From Minisyncoccota bacterium (GTDB lineage Bacteria > Patescibacteriota > Minisyncoccia > Phycocordibacterales > UBA2100), in assembly GCA_020058565.1 (NCBI GenBank), contig JAGVDT010000034.1:1-15665 (forward strand): a DNA stretch of 15,665 bases, read 5' to 3'. The stretch's first letter is position 1. Each line of letters opens with the position of its first letter. The notes under the pieces are model-generated. The model worked only from the letters and a program-made list of their open reading frames with translations. It was not told the origin of the DNA and searched no databases. Shown in pieces: positions 7,421 through 13,353 of this stretch. The position numbers and the translations under genes were made by a program.

Positions 7421-7441
7421 TTGTTCACAACCTGTGGATAG
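7421..7441. promoter_or_regulatory. DnaA boxes upstream of dnaA
   Basis: TTGTTCACA (7421-7429, +) and TGTGGATAG (7433-7441, the reverse-complement form) each match the DnaA-box consensus at 8/9. They are inverted, 3 bp apart, in the dnaA-rpmH gap. They may be the second half of a bipartite origin, an autoregulatory site, or both. Confidence 0.6.
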
Positions 7442-7460
7442 AGTTGGGGACAACGAGGAA

Positions 7461-7569
7461 AGCTTGTAGCGTGTAGCTGGTAGCTTGTAGAAAAATGGAC
7501 ATTACTCTGCTTGGTATTGTGTTTTTTGGTTTTTTCAGTATTATGCTCTGGACTAGAAGCTACAAGCTA
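7461..7569. repeat. Word-repeat inverted repeat between dnaA and rpmH
   Basis: AGCTTGTAGC (7461-7470) is inverted at 7559-7568, and TAGCTTGTAG (7481-7490) is inverted at 7560-7569, so two left copies compete for one right arm. The left side is a run of the words AGCTTGTAG, GTGTAGCTG and GTAGC. The 69-nt interior is T-rich and contains the probable rpmH promoter and a 29-codon hydrophobic ORF. Confidence 0.7.
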
Positions 7570-7584
7570 GTGACTAGCACCTAA
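7495..7584 (+). CDS. Candidate 29-residue hydrophobic small ORF before rpmH (uncertain)
   Basis: ATG 7495 to TAA 7582-7584 encodes a peptide with one hydrophobic run (LLGIVFFGFFSIMLW, about residues 5-19) followed by a polar tail. A TAGCTT hexamer lies 8 nt before the ATG, the geometry seen at other starts here, and the stop is 5 nt before the rpmH ATG. Against it, the T-rich tract that creates the hydrophobic residues overlaps a plausible rpmH promoter, and the C-terminal codons are simply the repeat arm. No family is recognised. Confidence 0.2.
   Translation: MDITLLGIVFFGFFSIMLWTRSYKLVTST
7517..7544 (+). promoter_or_regulatory. Probable promoter of the rpmH operon
   Basis: TTGTGT (7517-7522), 16 nt, TATTAT (7539-7544; 5/6 to TATAAT), in a T-rich context. 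Transcription would begin near 7551, giving rpmH a leader of about 40 nt that starts beside the right arm of the repeat. Confidence 0.45.
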
Positions 7585-7589
7585 TTCAT

Positions 7590-7724
7590 ATGCGACGCAC
7601 CTGGCAGCCAAAAAAGAGAAAAAGAAGCCGCACCCACGGCTTTTTGAAGCGGTCTCGCACGGTAAGCGGTCGCAGCATGCTTCGCCGCCGCCGCCAGAAG
7701 GGCCGCGCAAGACTTGCCCTGTAG
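7590..7724 (+). CDS. rpmH: 50S ribosomal protein bL34
   Basis: ATG 7590 opens a 44-codon ORF ending at TAG 7722-7724. The product is extremely basic and matches bL34 along its length: a RTWQPKKRKRSRTHGF N-terminus, then the internal GRSMLRRRRQKGR and RARL ending, the usual 44-46-residue length. bL34 is a small rRNA-binding protein of the large subunit. The gene opens the conserved rpmH-rnpA-yidC-jag series transcribed away from dnaA, the standard arrangement at many bacterial origins. No Shine-Dalgarno motif precedes it. Confidence 0.95.
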   Translation: MRRTWQPKKRKRSRTHGFLKRSRTVSGRSMLRRRRQKGRARLAL

Positions 7725-7748
7725 CAAATTCGCCGTTTTTGGCGAGAT

Positions 7749-7847
7749 ATGAAAGCCGTCTCCGTATTCTCCGGAAAACCCATAGTCACCTCCCCCTCGT
7801 TTGAGGCCCGCCCACGGCGAATTTTGCTGTCGGGGCTTTCCGCCTAA
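7749..7847 (+). CDS. Candidate 32-residue small ORF between rpmH and rnpA (uncertain)
   Basis: ATG 7749 runs 32 codons to TAA 7845-7847, which directly touches the rnpA ATG (TAAATG) and is in the same frame. The peptide is short and basic with no recognisable domain. It might be a leader peptide that couples rpmH and rnpA translation. It might also be a chance ORF, because no -10 box or ribosome binding site marks its start. Inverted segments occur within the same gap: CAAATTCGCCG (7725-7735) with CGGCGAATTTTG (7815-7826), and GAAAGCC (7751-7757) with GGCTTTC (7834-7840). Their interleaved order could form a pseudoknot. Confidence 0.2.
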   Translation: MKAVSVFSGKPIVTSPSFEARPRRILLSGLSA

Positions 7848-8180
7848 ATGTCTAAGCGCACGACGCGACTTACCAGAGCTGATTTCTCAAAAATCAGCGT
7901 CAAGTACCGCGCGAACGGTAGATTTTTCATAGTAGCAGCATCTCCCCTCTCCGGCGGGATTAAATTTGCCTGCGTTGTGTCCAAAAAAACGACCCCCAAG
8001 GCGCACGATCGCAACCTTATTCGAAGGCGGGTCAGAGCTCTCTTTCAGGAAATTGCACCAAAGGGTGCCATGGCGTACATCATTACGGCCAAAAAGAGCG
8101 CTAATGGCGCGACATTTGCAGAAATTGGCGAAGATCTCCGCTGCCTGCTTGTTAAAGTTGGCGCCGGCCTAAGGCCCTGA
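7848..8180 (+). CDS. rnpA: Ribonuclease P protein component
   Basis: RnpA is the basic protein cofactor of RNase P that helps the catalytic RNA bind precursor tRNA leaders. The 110-residue product has the family layout: an N-terminal RLTRADFS segment, a central GIKFACVVSKKT strand, and the RNR signature AHDRNLIRRRVRALFQE (about 52-68), followed by a YIITAKK strand. Length and order are normal. It sits 123 nt after rpmH, where many bacteria have overlapping or adjacent genes. The ATG at 7848 is chosen because the RLT motif follows at the usual distance; translation may be coupled to the small ORF whose stop abuts it. yidD, which often follows rnpA, is not seen. Confidence 0.92.
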   Translation: MSKRTTRLTRADFSKISVKYRANGRFFIVAASPLSGGIKFACVVSKKTTPKAHDRNLIRRRVRALFQEIAPKGAMAYIITAKKSANGATFAEIGEDLRCLLVKVGAGLRP

Positions 8181-8242
8181 CCCGACTGCATCCTGCCAGG
8201 GGCTTCAGGGAGTTTTAAATCAGGCGTAAGCACTATTGGAGG

Positions 8243-8270
8243 TTGTTTTGGGCCTCTAACGGGGTACAAT
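8243..8270 (+). promoter_or_regulatory. Promoter upstream of yidC and its leader ORF
   Basis: TTGTTT (8243-8248), 16 nt, TACAAT (8265-8270; 5/6 to TATAAT). The predicted start is near 8277-8280, which coincides with the ATG at 8280 of a 44-codon ORF. Confidence 0.5.
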
Positions 8271-8279
8271 GGTCCGATT

Positions 8280-8414
8280 ATGCCCGTCACACGAAATGGC
8301 ATAATTTCTTCTGAAATGATGCAAATTGCCCAGCGGCGTATGATCGCACATCGAATTATTAAAGTGTTAGTTTCAATTGGGATGCACGATGCCATTTCGT
8401 GTCAACGGATATGA
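8280..8414 (+). CDS. Candidate 44-residue small ORF overlapping the yidC start
   Basis: ATG 8280 to TGA 8412-8414. The start lies 9 nt after a TACAAT -10 box, and the stop overlaps the yidC ATG at 8411 as ATGA, the usual sign of translational coupling. The peptide is basic and mildly amphipathic, with an RRMIAHRIIKVLVSIGM stretch, and has no recognised family. Both arms of a 14-bp inverted repeat lie inside the ORF, so ribosome movement would open the structure. It may be a genuine leader peptide controlling yidC. The alternative is a chance ORF in a structured leader. Confidence 0.4.
   Translation: MPVTRNGIISSEMMQIAQRRMIAHRIIKVLVSIGMHDAISCQRI
8289..8402. repeat. 14-bp perfect inverted repeat in the yidC leader
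   Basis: ACACGAAATGGCAT (8289-8302) is perfectly inverted as ATGCCATTTCGTGT (8389-8402), with an 86-nt interior. The right arm ends 8 nt before the yidC ATG 8411 and covers the alternative GTG start at 8399, so pairing would mask the initiation region. Confidence 0.8.
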
Positions 8415-9172
8415 TCGCGAATTTTTTTCACGTCACCGTATACAACCCGCTCTACAACGGGCTGGTCTTCTTAGTCGACATAATCCCAACCCACGACGTC
8501 GGGCTGGCAGTAATAGCGCTCACGGTCGTCGCGCGCTTCGTACTGTTTCCCCTTTCCAAGCGCGCCGTCGAGACTCAGATGGCGATGAAAAAGATCGCGC
8601 CGGAAATCGAAGAGCTGAAAAAGAAATTCAAAGACGACCGCGAAAAACAAAGCCGCGCAATATTTGCTCTATACCGGGAGCGCGGGATACAGCCGTTTGC
8701 CGGTATTTTGCTCGTGCTTCTGCAGCTGCCAATCCTCATCGGCCTGTATTTTGTTTTTGCGCACGGAGGACTCCCCTCGGTCGATGCATCAATACTCTAT
8801 TCTTTTGTGCGGGTTCCGGATTCCGTGAACATGGAATTTCTGGGTTCTATCAACATGGCCGAGCGCTCGGTACTCCTGGCGATACTCGCAACCATCACTC
8901 AGTTCGTATACACCCGCCTTTCCATGGGGCCACCCTCAACCAAGGACCCTTCCCCGGTAGAAAGCTCTCTTTCAAACGACCTCGCCAAGAGCTTTGACCT
9001 CCAGGCTCGCTACGTGCTCCCGCTTATGGTCGGCGCAATATCGTTTTCGATCGTTTCGGCGGCACCTCTCTACTGGACCGCGAGCAACGTCTTCATGATC
9101 ATCCAGGAGTACCTTTCAGGCAGGCGGTTTAACCTTGCAAACCAAAAGGATTCGTCGCCTAATAAATCTTAG
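8411..9172 (+). CDS. yidC: Membrane protein insertase YidC/Oxa1 family
   Basis: YidC inserts and helps fold inner-membrane proteins, alone or with Sec. The product (253 residues from ATG 8411, 257 from GTG 8399) is the short Oxa1-type form without the large periplasmic domain of Gram-negative YidC. It has a membrane segment containing the conserved groove arginine in VVARFVLFPL, a charged cytoplasmic hairpin (METQMAMKKIAPEIEELKKKF-like region), the LQLPILIGLYFVF helix, and later segments around SVLLAILATITQFVY and YVLPLMVGAISF. ATG 8411 is preferred because it overlaps the upstream small-ORF stop and lies outside the inverted repeat. Its place after rnpA is the classical order; jag follows. 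Confidence 0.92.
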   Translation: MIANFFHVTVYNPLYNGLVFLVDIIPTHDVGLAVIALTVVARFVLFPLSKRAVETQMAMKKIAPEIEELKKKFKDDREKQSRAIFALYRERGIQPFAGILLVLLQLPILIGLYFVFAHGGLPSVDASILYSFVRVPDSVNMEFLGSINMAERSVLLAILATITQFVYTRLSMGPPSTKDPSPVESSLSNDLAKSFDLQARYVLPLMVGAISFSIVSAAPLYWTASNVFMIIQEYLSGRRFNLANQKDSSPNKS

Positions 9173-9180
9173 CAGTCTGA

Positions 9181-9201
9181 CTTTGCCGGTTTTGGCAAAA
9201 G
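9181..9201 (+). other. Short hairpin after yidC
   Basis: TTTGCC (9182-9187) pairs with GGCAAA (9194-9199) around GGTTTT; the stem extends with one bulged A. It starts 9 nt after the yidC stop and has no following T tract. Confidence 0.35.
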
Positions 9202-9213
9202 TACGAGGGAAAC

Positions 9214-9258
9214 ATACCACCACACCAACTTTTTTGCTGAAAGTTGGTGTGGTGGTAT
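9214..9258. repeat. 19-bp perfect hairpin between yidC and jag
   Basis: Arms 9214-9232 and 9240-9258 are fully complementary (left arm ATACCACCACACCAACTTT), with a 7-nt loop. The arms are built from reiterated ACC/CCA words. No T tract follows on the plus strand, so a simple terminator is not supported; transcript stabilisation or processing are possible roles. Confidence 0.85.
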
Positions 9259-9323
9259 AGTGCGTCGATGGACCCCGCTAGAAACTTCGCGCAAACACCC
9301 TCTGCTTGCCCTGTTATCAGCCA

Positions 9324-9329
9324 TAACCT
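9324..9329 (+). promoter_or_regulatory. -10 element of jag
   Basis: TAACCT, 8 nt before ATG 9338, repeats the leaderless geometry seen at ruvC and the PBP gene. It supports the internal ATG over the GTG at 9260. Confidence 0.4.
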
Positions 9330-9337
9330 CCATTCGT

Positions 9338-9859
9338 ATGGCTTCTAACGGGGTGGATGCAAACGTTGAACCAGTCCTCAAAGACCTTCTGGGGCTTCTG
9401 GGGTTTTCTACGGCCGGGATCGCCAAAGAAGAAACCGCGGGCCAGGTTATCTATTCTATAGAGGCTGGCGAAGCTGGGCGCGCCCTCATAGGCCAGTACG
9501 GCGACACCGTTCATGCACTGGACCTTTTGGTTAAGAAGATAGTAGAGAAGCGTTTCGACGATGCTCACCGCAAGGAGGCCGGCGACTCTGCCCTGGAGTC
9601 GTCTGCCCCGAGTAAGTTCGAGGGGCTTTTCCTCATAGACGTCAACGGCTACCGTACACAAAAGATCAAAGACCTCCAGTCAAAAGCCCTCATGATGGCC
9701 GACCGCGCTCGCTCGCTCCAGTACGATGTCGAGCTCTCCCCTATGAGCGCCTACGAACGCCTCATTGTGCACACGACGCTCCAGGATGCCCCAAATGTAA
9801 AGACTGAATCCCTCGGTGAAGGTCGCAATCGCCGAGTGGTTATTAAATACTCAGCTTAG
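9338..9859 (+). CDS. jag: Jag/KhpB-like RNA-binding protein (KH and R3H domains)
   Basis: Jag (KhpB/EloR) proteins bind RNA and in Firmicutes influence cell division and elongation; in Patescibacteria the role is unknown. From ATG 9338 the product is 173 residues. The KH domain carries the GxxG-type loop in RALIGQYGDTVHALDLLVKK (about 48-67), and the R3H domain has SPMSAYERLIVHTTL with the Arg and His of the motif (R141, H145) followed by TESLGEGRNRRVVI. The N-terminal Jag_N domain is absent, giving a short form. An upstream GTG (9260) would add 26 residues of poor conservation; the ATG has a TAACCT box 8 nt before it and is preferred. The gene follows yidC as in most bacteria. It ends at the base of a large nested hairpin. 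Confidence 0.88.
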   Translation: MASNGVDANVEPVLKDLLGLLGFSTAGIAKEETAGQVIYSIEAGEAGRALIGQYGDTVHALDLLVKKIVEKRFDDAHRKEAGDSALESSAPSKFEGLFLIDVNGYRTQKIKDLQSKALMMADRARSLQYDVELSPMSAYERLIVHTTLQDAPNVKTESLGEGRNRRVVIKYSA

Positions 9860-10012
9860 AGCTCATCGAATAACCCCACCCTGCCTACGAAAGCGATTTT
9901 TGGACCGCTGACCCCCAACGGCGCGCCTTCATCGTATCCCCGACACGATCGGGGATCATCGGCCTCAAAAATCACCTTCTCGGCTTGAGTACCCGGGCTA
10001 TTCGATGGGCTC
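9859..10012. repeat. Nested 154-nt hairpin between convergent jag and pilin-like genes
   Basis: Three concentric stems: outer GAGCTCATCGAATA (9859-9872) with 9999-10012 (13/14, the exception a G-U pair), extendable inward; middle GATTTTTG (9895-9902) with CAAAAATC (9966-9973); inner ATCCCCGA (9936-9943) with TCGGGGAT (9949-9956) and a 5-nt loop. It begins on the last base of the jag stop codon and ends 10 nt before the convergent gene's stop. It may act as a two-way transcript end, or be a structured RNA; no known RNA family is recognised. Confidence 0.75.
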
Positions 10013-10022
10013 TTAAGTAATT

Positions 10023-10436
10023 CTAGCCAATCGTGCCGGTCTTTGGATCGCAGGTTTTGTTTGGATCAAGGTTTAGTTTGAGGATGCATGGATTGATTTG
10101 GAACAAGATCATGTAGATGGCGAGAAGGATCAACAGCCCTGTAATGGCGTCAGCAAATACTGCTTTTGCTTCCGTTATGTTACTCCACATATCTGCTGCT
10201 CCCATATAGAGCCAGCCTGCATACGCGATCCTGAGCATCGCTAAAATTGCGCCGAGCAAAATCGAGACCTGAAAAGCGGCATTGAGCATTTCTGCCAGAT
10301 TCGTGCCGCAGAAAATATTTGCTAACGGGTCGTCGCCAGCGCACGTGCCGGCCTCAGCAGCGAATGCTACGTTAAAGAAGGCAAGACTCGCTATAGCTAT
10401 GGCGCTTGGTATGGCTATTAGGATTTTCATTCGCAT
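10023..10436 (-). CDS. TrbC/VirB2-like pilin subunit
   Basis: From ATG 10436 the product is 137 residues. It has a signal peptide (RMKILIAIPSA core, cleavage likely after NVAFA), a short Cys-containing segment, and two long hydrophobic helices: FQVSILLGAILAMLRIAYAGWLY, and ADAITGLLILLAIYMILFQIN followed by PC. The AGWLYM motif, the charged middle (TEAKAVFADA) and the INP ending are typical of TrbC/VirB2-type pilin-like proteins in Patescibacteria. These subunits form the extracellular pilus or membrane part of type IV secretion. ATG 10436 is preferred to a longer upstream start because it lies 2 nt after the stop of the propeller gene (TAAATATG), suggesting coupled translation. It is the last gene of the cluster, ending near the nested hairpin. 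Confidence 0.75.
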   Translation of the reverse strand: MRMKILIAIPSAIAIASLAFFNVAFAAEAGTCAGDDPLANIFCGTNLAEMLNAAFQVSILLGAILAMLRIAYAGWLYMGAADMWSNITEAKAVFADAITGLLILLAIYMILFQINPCILKLNLDPNKTCDPKTGTIG

Positions 10437-10438
10437 AT

Positions 10439-11860
10439 TTATTTTACTATGCGCATTACCCACAAGGTGCCGTCGACACCGTTTTTAAAGGCAAGGATAC
10501 TGCCGCTCGGATCGATCGCGGGGTCGACAACATCAAAACCAGCACCATCGACATCCCCGGTAAATATTTGTTCGGTCTTGCCGTTCGTAAGATTGACGCG
10601 CCACCATGAATCAGATGTATGCAGCGCGCCCATGTACCAGCTCTGGAGGAAGTTTTTGGCTGAAGCGTCGCGCGGCACTGCGCAGTACGCGACCAAATCA
10701 GTCGCTGGATTGCGGCCCGCAGCTGGCTTGTACGGCGACCAGACGCACTTGTCCGCAACTGTTTTTATCGGGAGCACGAGCGTTTCCGAGGCGGTTTGCG
10801 CGAACAGCGCCAGGCTGCCGTTCGCGGAAGTCCCAAAAATTATCGCGCTATGGCCAGCAATCGGCAGCATGGTTAGGCCGGGGGCCGCGCGCACGAGCGG
10901 GCTCAGTATGCCGCCGGTTTTGGCCTCATACGCGTAGCCCGGGGCCCCGTCTTGAGGTTTTTGCGAGACAATCAGACGTCCGTCGGAAAGCGCAAACAGC
11001 CTCCATCCCCCGATGCCCGATCTGAAAACCTCCCTCTCTGTGCCGTTTCTGCCGGGTGCCCATGGCATCGTGTACGCCGTAAAGCCGCCTTGGTCTTCTG
11101 TGATATAAAATATCGTTTTTGAGTCGGGATTTGCGTCAAACGCATATAGATTGTTTTTAAGGTTAATGCCGGAGACGCTACCAAGGTTTGCCGACGTCGA
11201 GGCGTTTGTTATCAGGCCATTAAACGTTTCGAGCGCCTCAGAGGTTTCGTTGATGGTGCGATAGATCGGGGTGCCGTCCCGCGCAAGGTATGCTTCGTAG
11301 ACTTTTGGGGTGAGGGTGTTGGTGCGTCGGGTCAATTCTCCGCTTACGATGTCGGCGCGCATGACGTTTCCTGTGGCGCGCTCTGCAAAATAAATAGCAG
11401 GCGTTCCCGTGGCAAATTCAAACCCAGCGACCGGAGTCTTGGTGATGCGCCAGAGCCGCGGCGTCTTGAACACGATGGTACCGGGAAGGCCGGTTGTACT
11501 TGTGCTGCTCTGAGTGCTGGTGCCAGATGATCCTATTACAGTATCCACAAACCCTGCATCCCCGGCGCTTCCGCCAAATCCGCCGTTTACGCCGCCGATT
11601 CCGCCATCGGTCGGGCCTGGTATGATCCCACCTCCGCCTATGGCAAAGCCGCCTGTGTTTGAGCCGATGTTGTCATAGGTGCCACCGGCCTCGCTTGCGC
11701 TCGGCGCGCCGAAGCCAAACCCGCGGGCGGCATCGCCAAAGCTAATAGTTTGCCCTTTTTGTCGGAGGACCACATACCAGCCAGCAAGTCCGCCGACAAA
11801 CATCACCAAGATGCCGACGAGGACAAGGCTTGCTACACGGTATGTTTTGTTTGAGTTCAT
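10439..11860 (-). CDS. Membrane-anchored propeller-like protein of the type IV secretion cluster
   Basis: The 473-residue protein starts with one membrane segment (about 8-31), then a Gly/Ser/Thr-rich flexible region (about 40-125), then about 340 residues of repeated short beta strands. These include KTIFYITEDQGG, WRLFALSDGRLIVSQK, HSAIIFGTSANGSLALF and a closing GSILAFKNGVDGTLWVM, suggestive of a WD40/TolB-like beta-propeller facing outward. No catalytic motif is visible. It overlaps the upstream gene by ATGA and is followed 2 nt later by the pilin-like gene, so all three are probably translated from one mRNA. An adhesin-like or periplasmic scaffold role is inference; the fold assignment is moderate. 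Confidence 0.7.
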   Translation of the reverse strand: MNSNKTYRVASLVLVGILVMFVGGLAGWYVVLRQKGQTISFGDAARGFGFGAPSASEAGGTYDNIGSNTGGFAIGGGGIIPGPTDGGIGGVNGGFGGSAGDAGFVDTVIGSSGTSTQSSTSTTGLPGTIVFKTPRLWRITKTPVAGFEFATGTPAIYFAERATGNVMRADIVSGELTRRTNTLTPKVYEAYLARDGTPIYRTINETSEALETFNGLITNASTSANLGSVSGINLKNNLYAFDANPDSKTIFYITEDQGGFTAYTMPWAPGRNGTEREVFRSGIGGWRLFALSDGRLIVSQKPQDGAPGYAYEAKTGGILSPLVRAAPGLTMLPIAGHSAIIFGTSANGSLALFAQTASETLVLPIKTVADKCVWSPYKPAAGRNPATDLVAYCAVPRDASAKNFLQSWYMGALHTSDSWWRVNLTNGKTEQIFTGDVDGAGFDVVDPAIDPSGSILAFKNGVDGTLWVMRIVK

Positions 11861-12942
11861 ATTTCAGCGCTGTGGAATATGTCTTCGTTGTCTTGATTCA
11901 TAGAGCTGCTTTGTCCCGCTCCTCTAAGAAATAGCCACTTGCCTAGAGCGCTCAGGAAGAAATTGGTTGTTTGAGAAACTTCCAGCCGTAGCTCAGAAAC
12001 ATCACCATCTGACTGAAGCGAAATTTCGTTGCGTTTCGTTGAAGAAGCTTGTACTGAGTTTCCATTTAATTTCCAGCTATAACGAAGGGTTGGATCATTG
12101 AGATAGAAAATTGTAGCGAAATATGGCATGGCGGCGACGCTTATATCTGCGGGACCGTTTATTTGAGGTGGCAAGACGTTGTTGAAGAGTATGCCAAAGA
12201 GCGGATGATTTTCGTAAATAACGAGGGCAACCTCGGTACTTGGAATAGTGATTTGTTTCACTGCAGATAGAGACTCATCTGCTGAGGCGACGCGTACGGA
12301 AATGGCATCCGTATCATACAGTGCGGGTGCCTCGATCAATATTTTTGAAATCCCTTGCCCTGAAAAGTTCTTAATAACCTTGCTATTGCGATACCAGGTA
12401 AATGTTATGTCCTCGTCATCAAGAACCTTCCCGTCGCGGACTAGATGGGTAACCGCCTGAAGTCTTAATGATCCGTCTGCACTTGGCAGAGGGCGGCCCC
12501 GATAAAAAGGAGGCACGTATGTTGATCCTTCATACAGTATGTCTATAAGAAGCGGAACAATTTCCAACGCGTTTGTTGCCGTCCCCCAAATAGGATCTAC
12601 AGCGCTAACGGTAACACTGAGTGCGGTTCCTCGTGAATTTAGTGTGGTATCAAAACTTGTTTTGCCGACTCCTCTCGCCACCTGCTTTCCATCAATGACC
12701 CATGTTATTTCATCTTTGGAAAGGTCGAAAATCGGACTTTCGACCGTTAAATGTACTGCCTCGCCCGGCTCAGGATATTTGGGACTCGCGTGTAAGACGA
12801 GCGCATTTTCCAAATTTCTAAGCCCATAGCTGCTTATAAAATCCGCATTTAGTGGTGTTTGTTCCTGTGCATTAGCAAAAGAGAAACTCGCAAACAAAAG
12901 CGGTAGCATGAAACTCACAACACGCAAGGTGGCGCGGGTCAT
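11857..12942 (-). CDS. Secreted protein with three Ig/PKD-like modules, type IV secretion cluster
   Basis: From ATG 12942 the product is 361 residues with a signal peptide ending near ANA-QEQ. Three similar modules share a (T/S)W-x-x-(D/N/S)-(G/S) core: ITWVIDGKQVARG, ITFTWYRNSKVIKN and LRYSWKLNGNSV, each followed by a hydrophobic strand series such as SVTVSAVDP or SVRVASAD. This suggests Ig- or PKD-like beta domains outside the cell. A hydrophobic patch (FFLSALGKWLFLRG) near the C-terminus could be a membrane anchor. The usual longer reading begins at GTG 12963; ATG 12942 is favoured because a perfect TATAAT ends 7 nt before it. Its stop overlaps the propeller start (ATGA). The family is unnamed to me; function unknown beyond its place in the cluster. 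Confidence 0.7.
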   Translation of the reverse strand: MTRATLRVVSFMLPLLFASFSFANAQEQTPLNADFISSYGLRNLENALVLHASPKYPEPGEAVHLTVESPIFDLSKDEITWVIDGKQVARGVGKTSFDTTLNSRGTALSVTVSAVDPIWGTATNALEIVPLLIDILYEGSTYVPPFYRGRPLPSADGSLRLQAVTHLVRDGKVLDDEDITFTWYRNSKVIKNFSGQGISKILIEAPALYDTDAISVRVASADESLSAVKQITIPSTEVALVIYENHPLFGILFNNVLPPQINGPADISVAAMPYFATIFYLNDPTLRYSWKLNGNSVQASSTKRNEISLQSDGDVSELRLEVSQTTNFFLSALGKWLFLRGAGQSSSMNQDNEDIFHSAEI

Positions 12943-12949
12943 TTGTTTC

Positions 12950-12955
12950 ATTATA
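12950..12955 (-). promoter_or_regulatory. -10 element (perfect TATAAT) before the Ig-like gene
   Basis: TATAAT on the minus strand, 7 nt before ATG 12942: leaderless geometry. It would create an internal transcript covering the Ig-like, propeller and pilin-like genes. No good -35 is seen. Confidence 0.5.
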
Positions 12956-13026
12956 CCCCGCACGAATAGGGATATTTTATCTTTGTCCCCTACCTGTTGT
13001 GGCCTTTCTGCAAAACTTCGCTCGTC

Positions 13027-13353
13027 CTATCCCAAAGATTTTCGATGCGCTCGCAGCGTAAAATATACAAACAATGTCCACCCAGGAAGAAAAGTGCCCA
13101 ATCCCGGGATTGATTCTAGGAGCAATGTAATCAAGGTCGGCGGGGCGGCCTTTGGGGTGAAATATTGAATGCGGTTTATCCAAAACCACACAGCAAAAAA
13201 AATAAAAGCGAAGACGCTAATGAATGCCCCGGTGATCCAGCTGATGAAAAAACCCGCCAGTGGAATAAAAAGTACCGCGAATTGTAATGAGTCGAACACT
13301 AGGGCGAATATGTACGAGGTCCATTTGATCGAGGGACTCACGTCTTTTTTCAT
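13027..13353 (-). CDS. Small integral membrane protein of the type IV secretion cluster
   Basis: The 108-residue protein is largely hydrophobic, with two or three helices within IFALVFDSLQFAVLFIPLAG, WITGAFISVFAFIFFAVWFW and LITLLLESIPGLGTFLPGW, and a basic C-terminus (RAHRKSLG). It overlaps the VirB4 stop by four bases (ATGA), so translation is probably coupled and it likely belongs to the apparatus. It has no recognised enzymatic motif. It may be a small inner-membrane channel or anchor component, but this is inference; similar short membrane proteins are common beside VirB4 in Patescibacteria. Confidence 0.7.
   Translation of the reverse strand: MKKDVSPSIKWTSYIFALVFDSLQFAVLFIPLAGFFISWITGAFISVFAFIFFAVWFWINRIQYFTPKAAPPTLITLLLESIPGLGTFLPGWTLFVYFTLRAHRKSLG

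Noticed and set aside
8045..8395. Minus-strand ORF of 116 codons across rnpA and the yidC leader
   Set aside because: Antisense to rnpA; mostly a mirror of a well-supported gene, no recognised domain.
8377..8997. Plus-strand ORF of 206 codons overlapping yidC
   Set aside because: Arg/Pro-rich out-of-frame shadow of yidC, which has clear family motifs.
10449..11025. Plus-strand ORFs antisense to the propeller gene
   Set aside because: Shadows of a long gene that has coupled neighbours on the minus strand.
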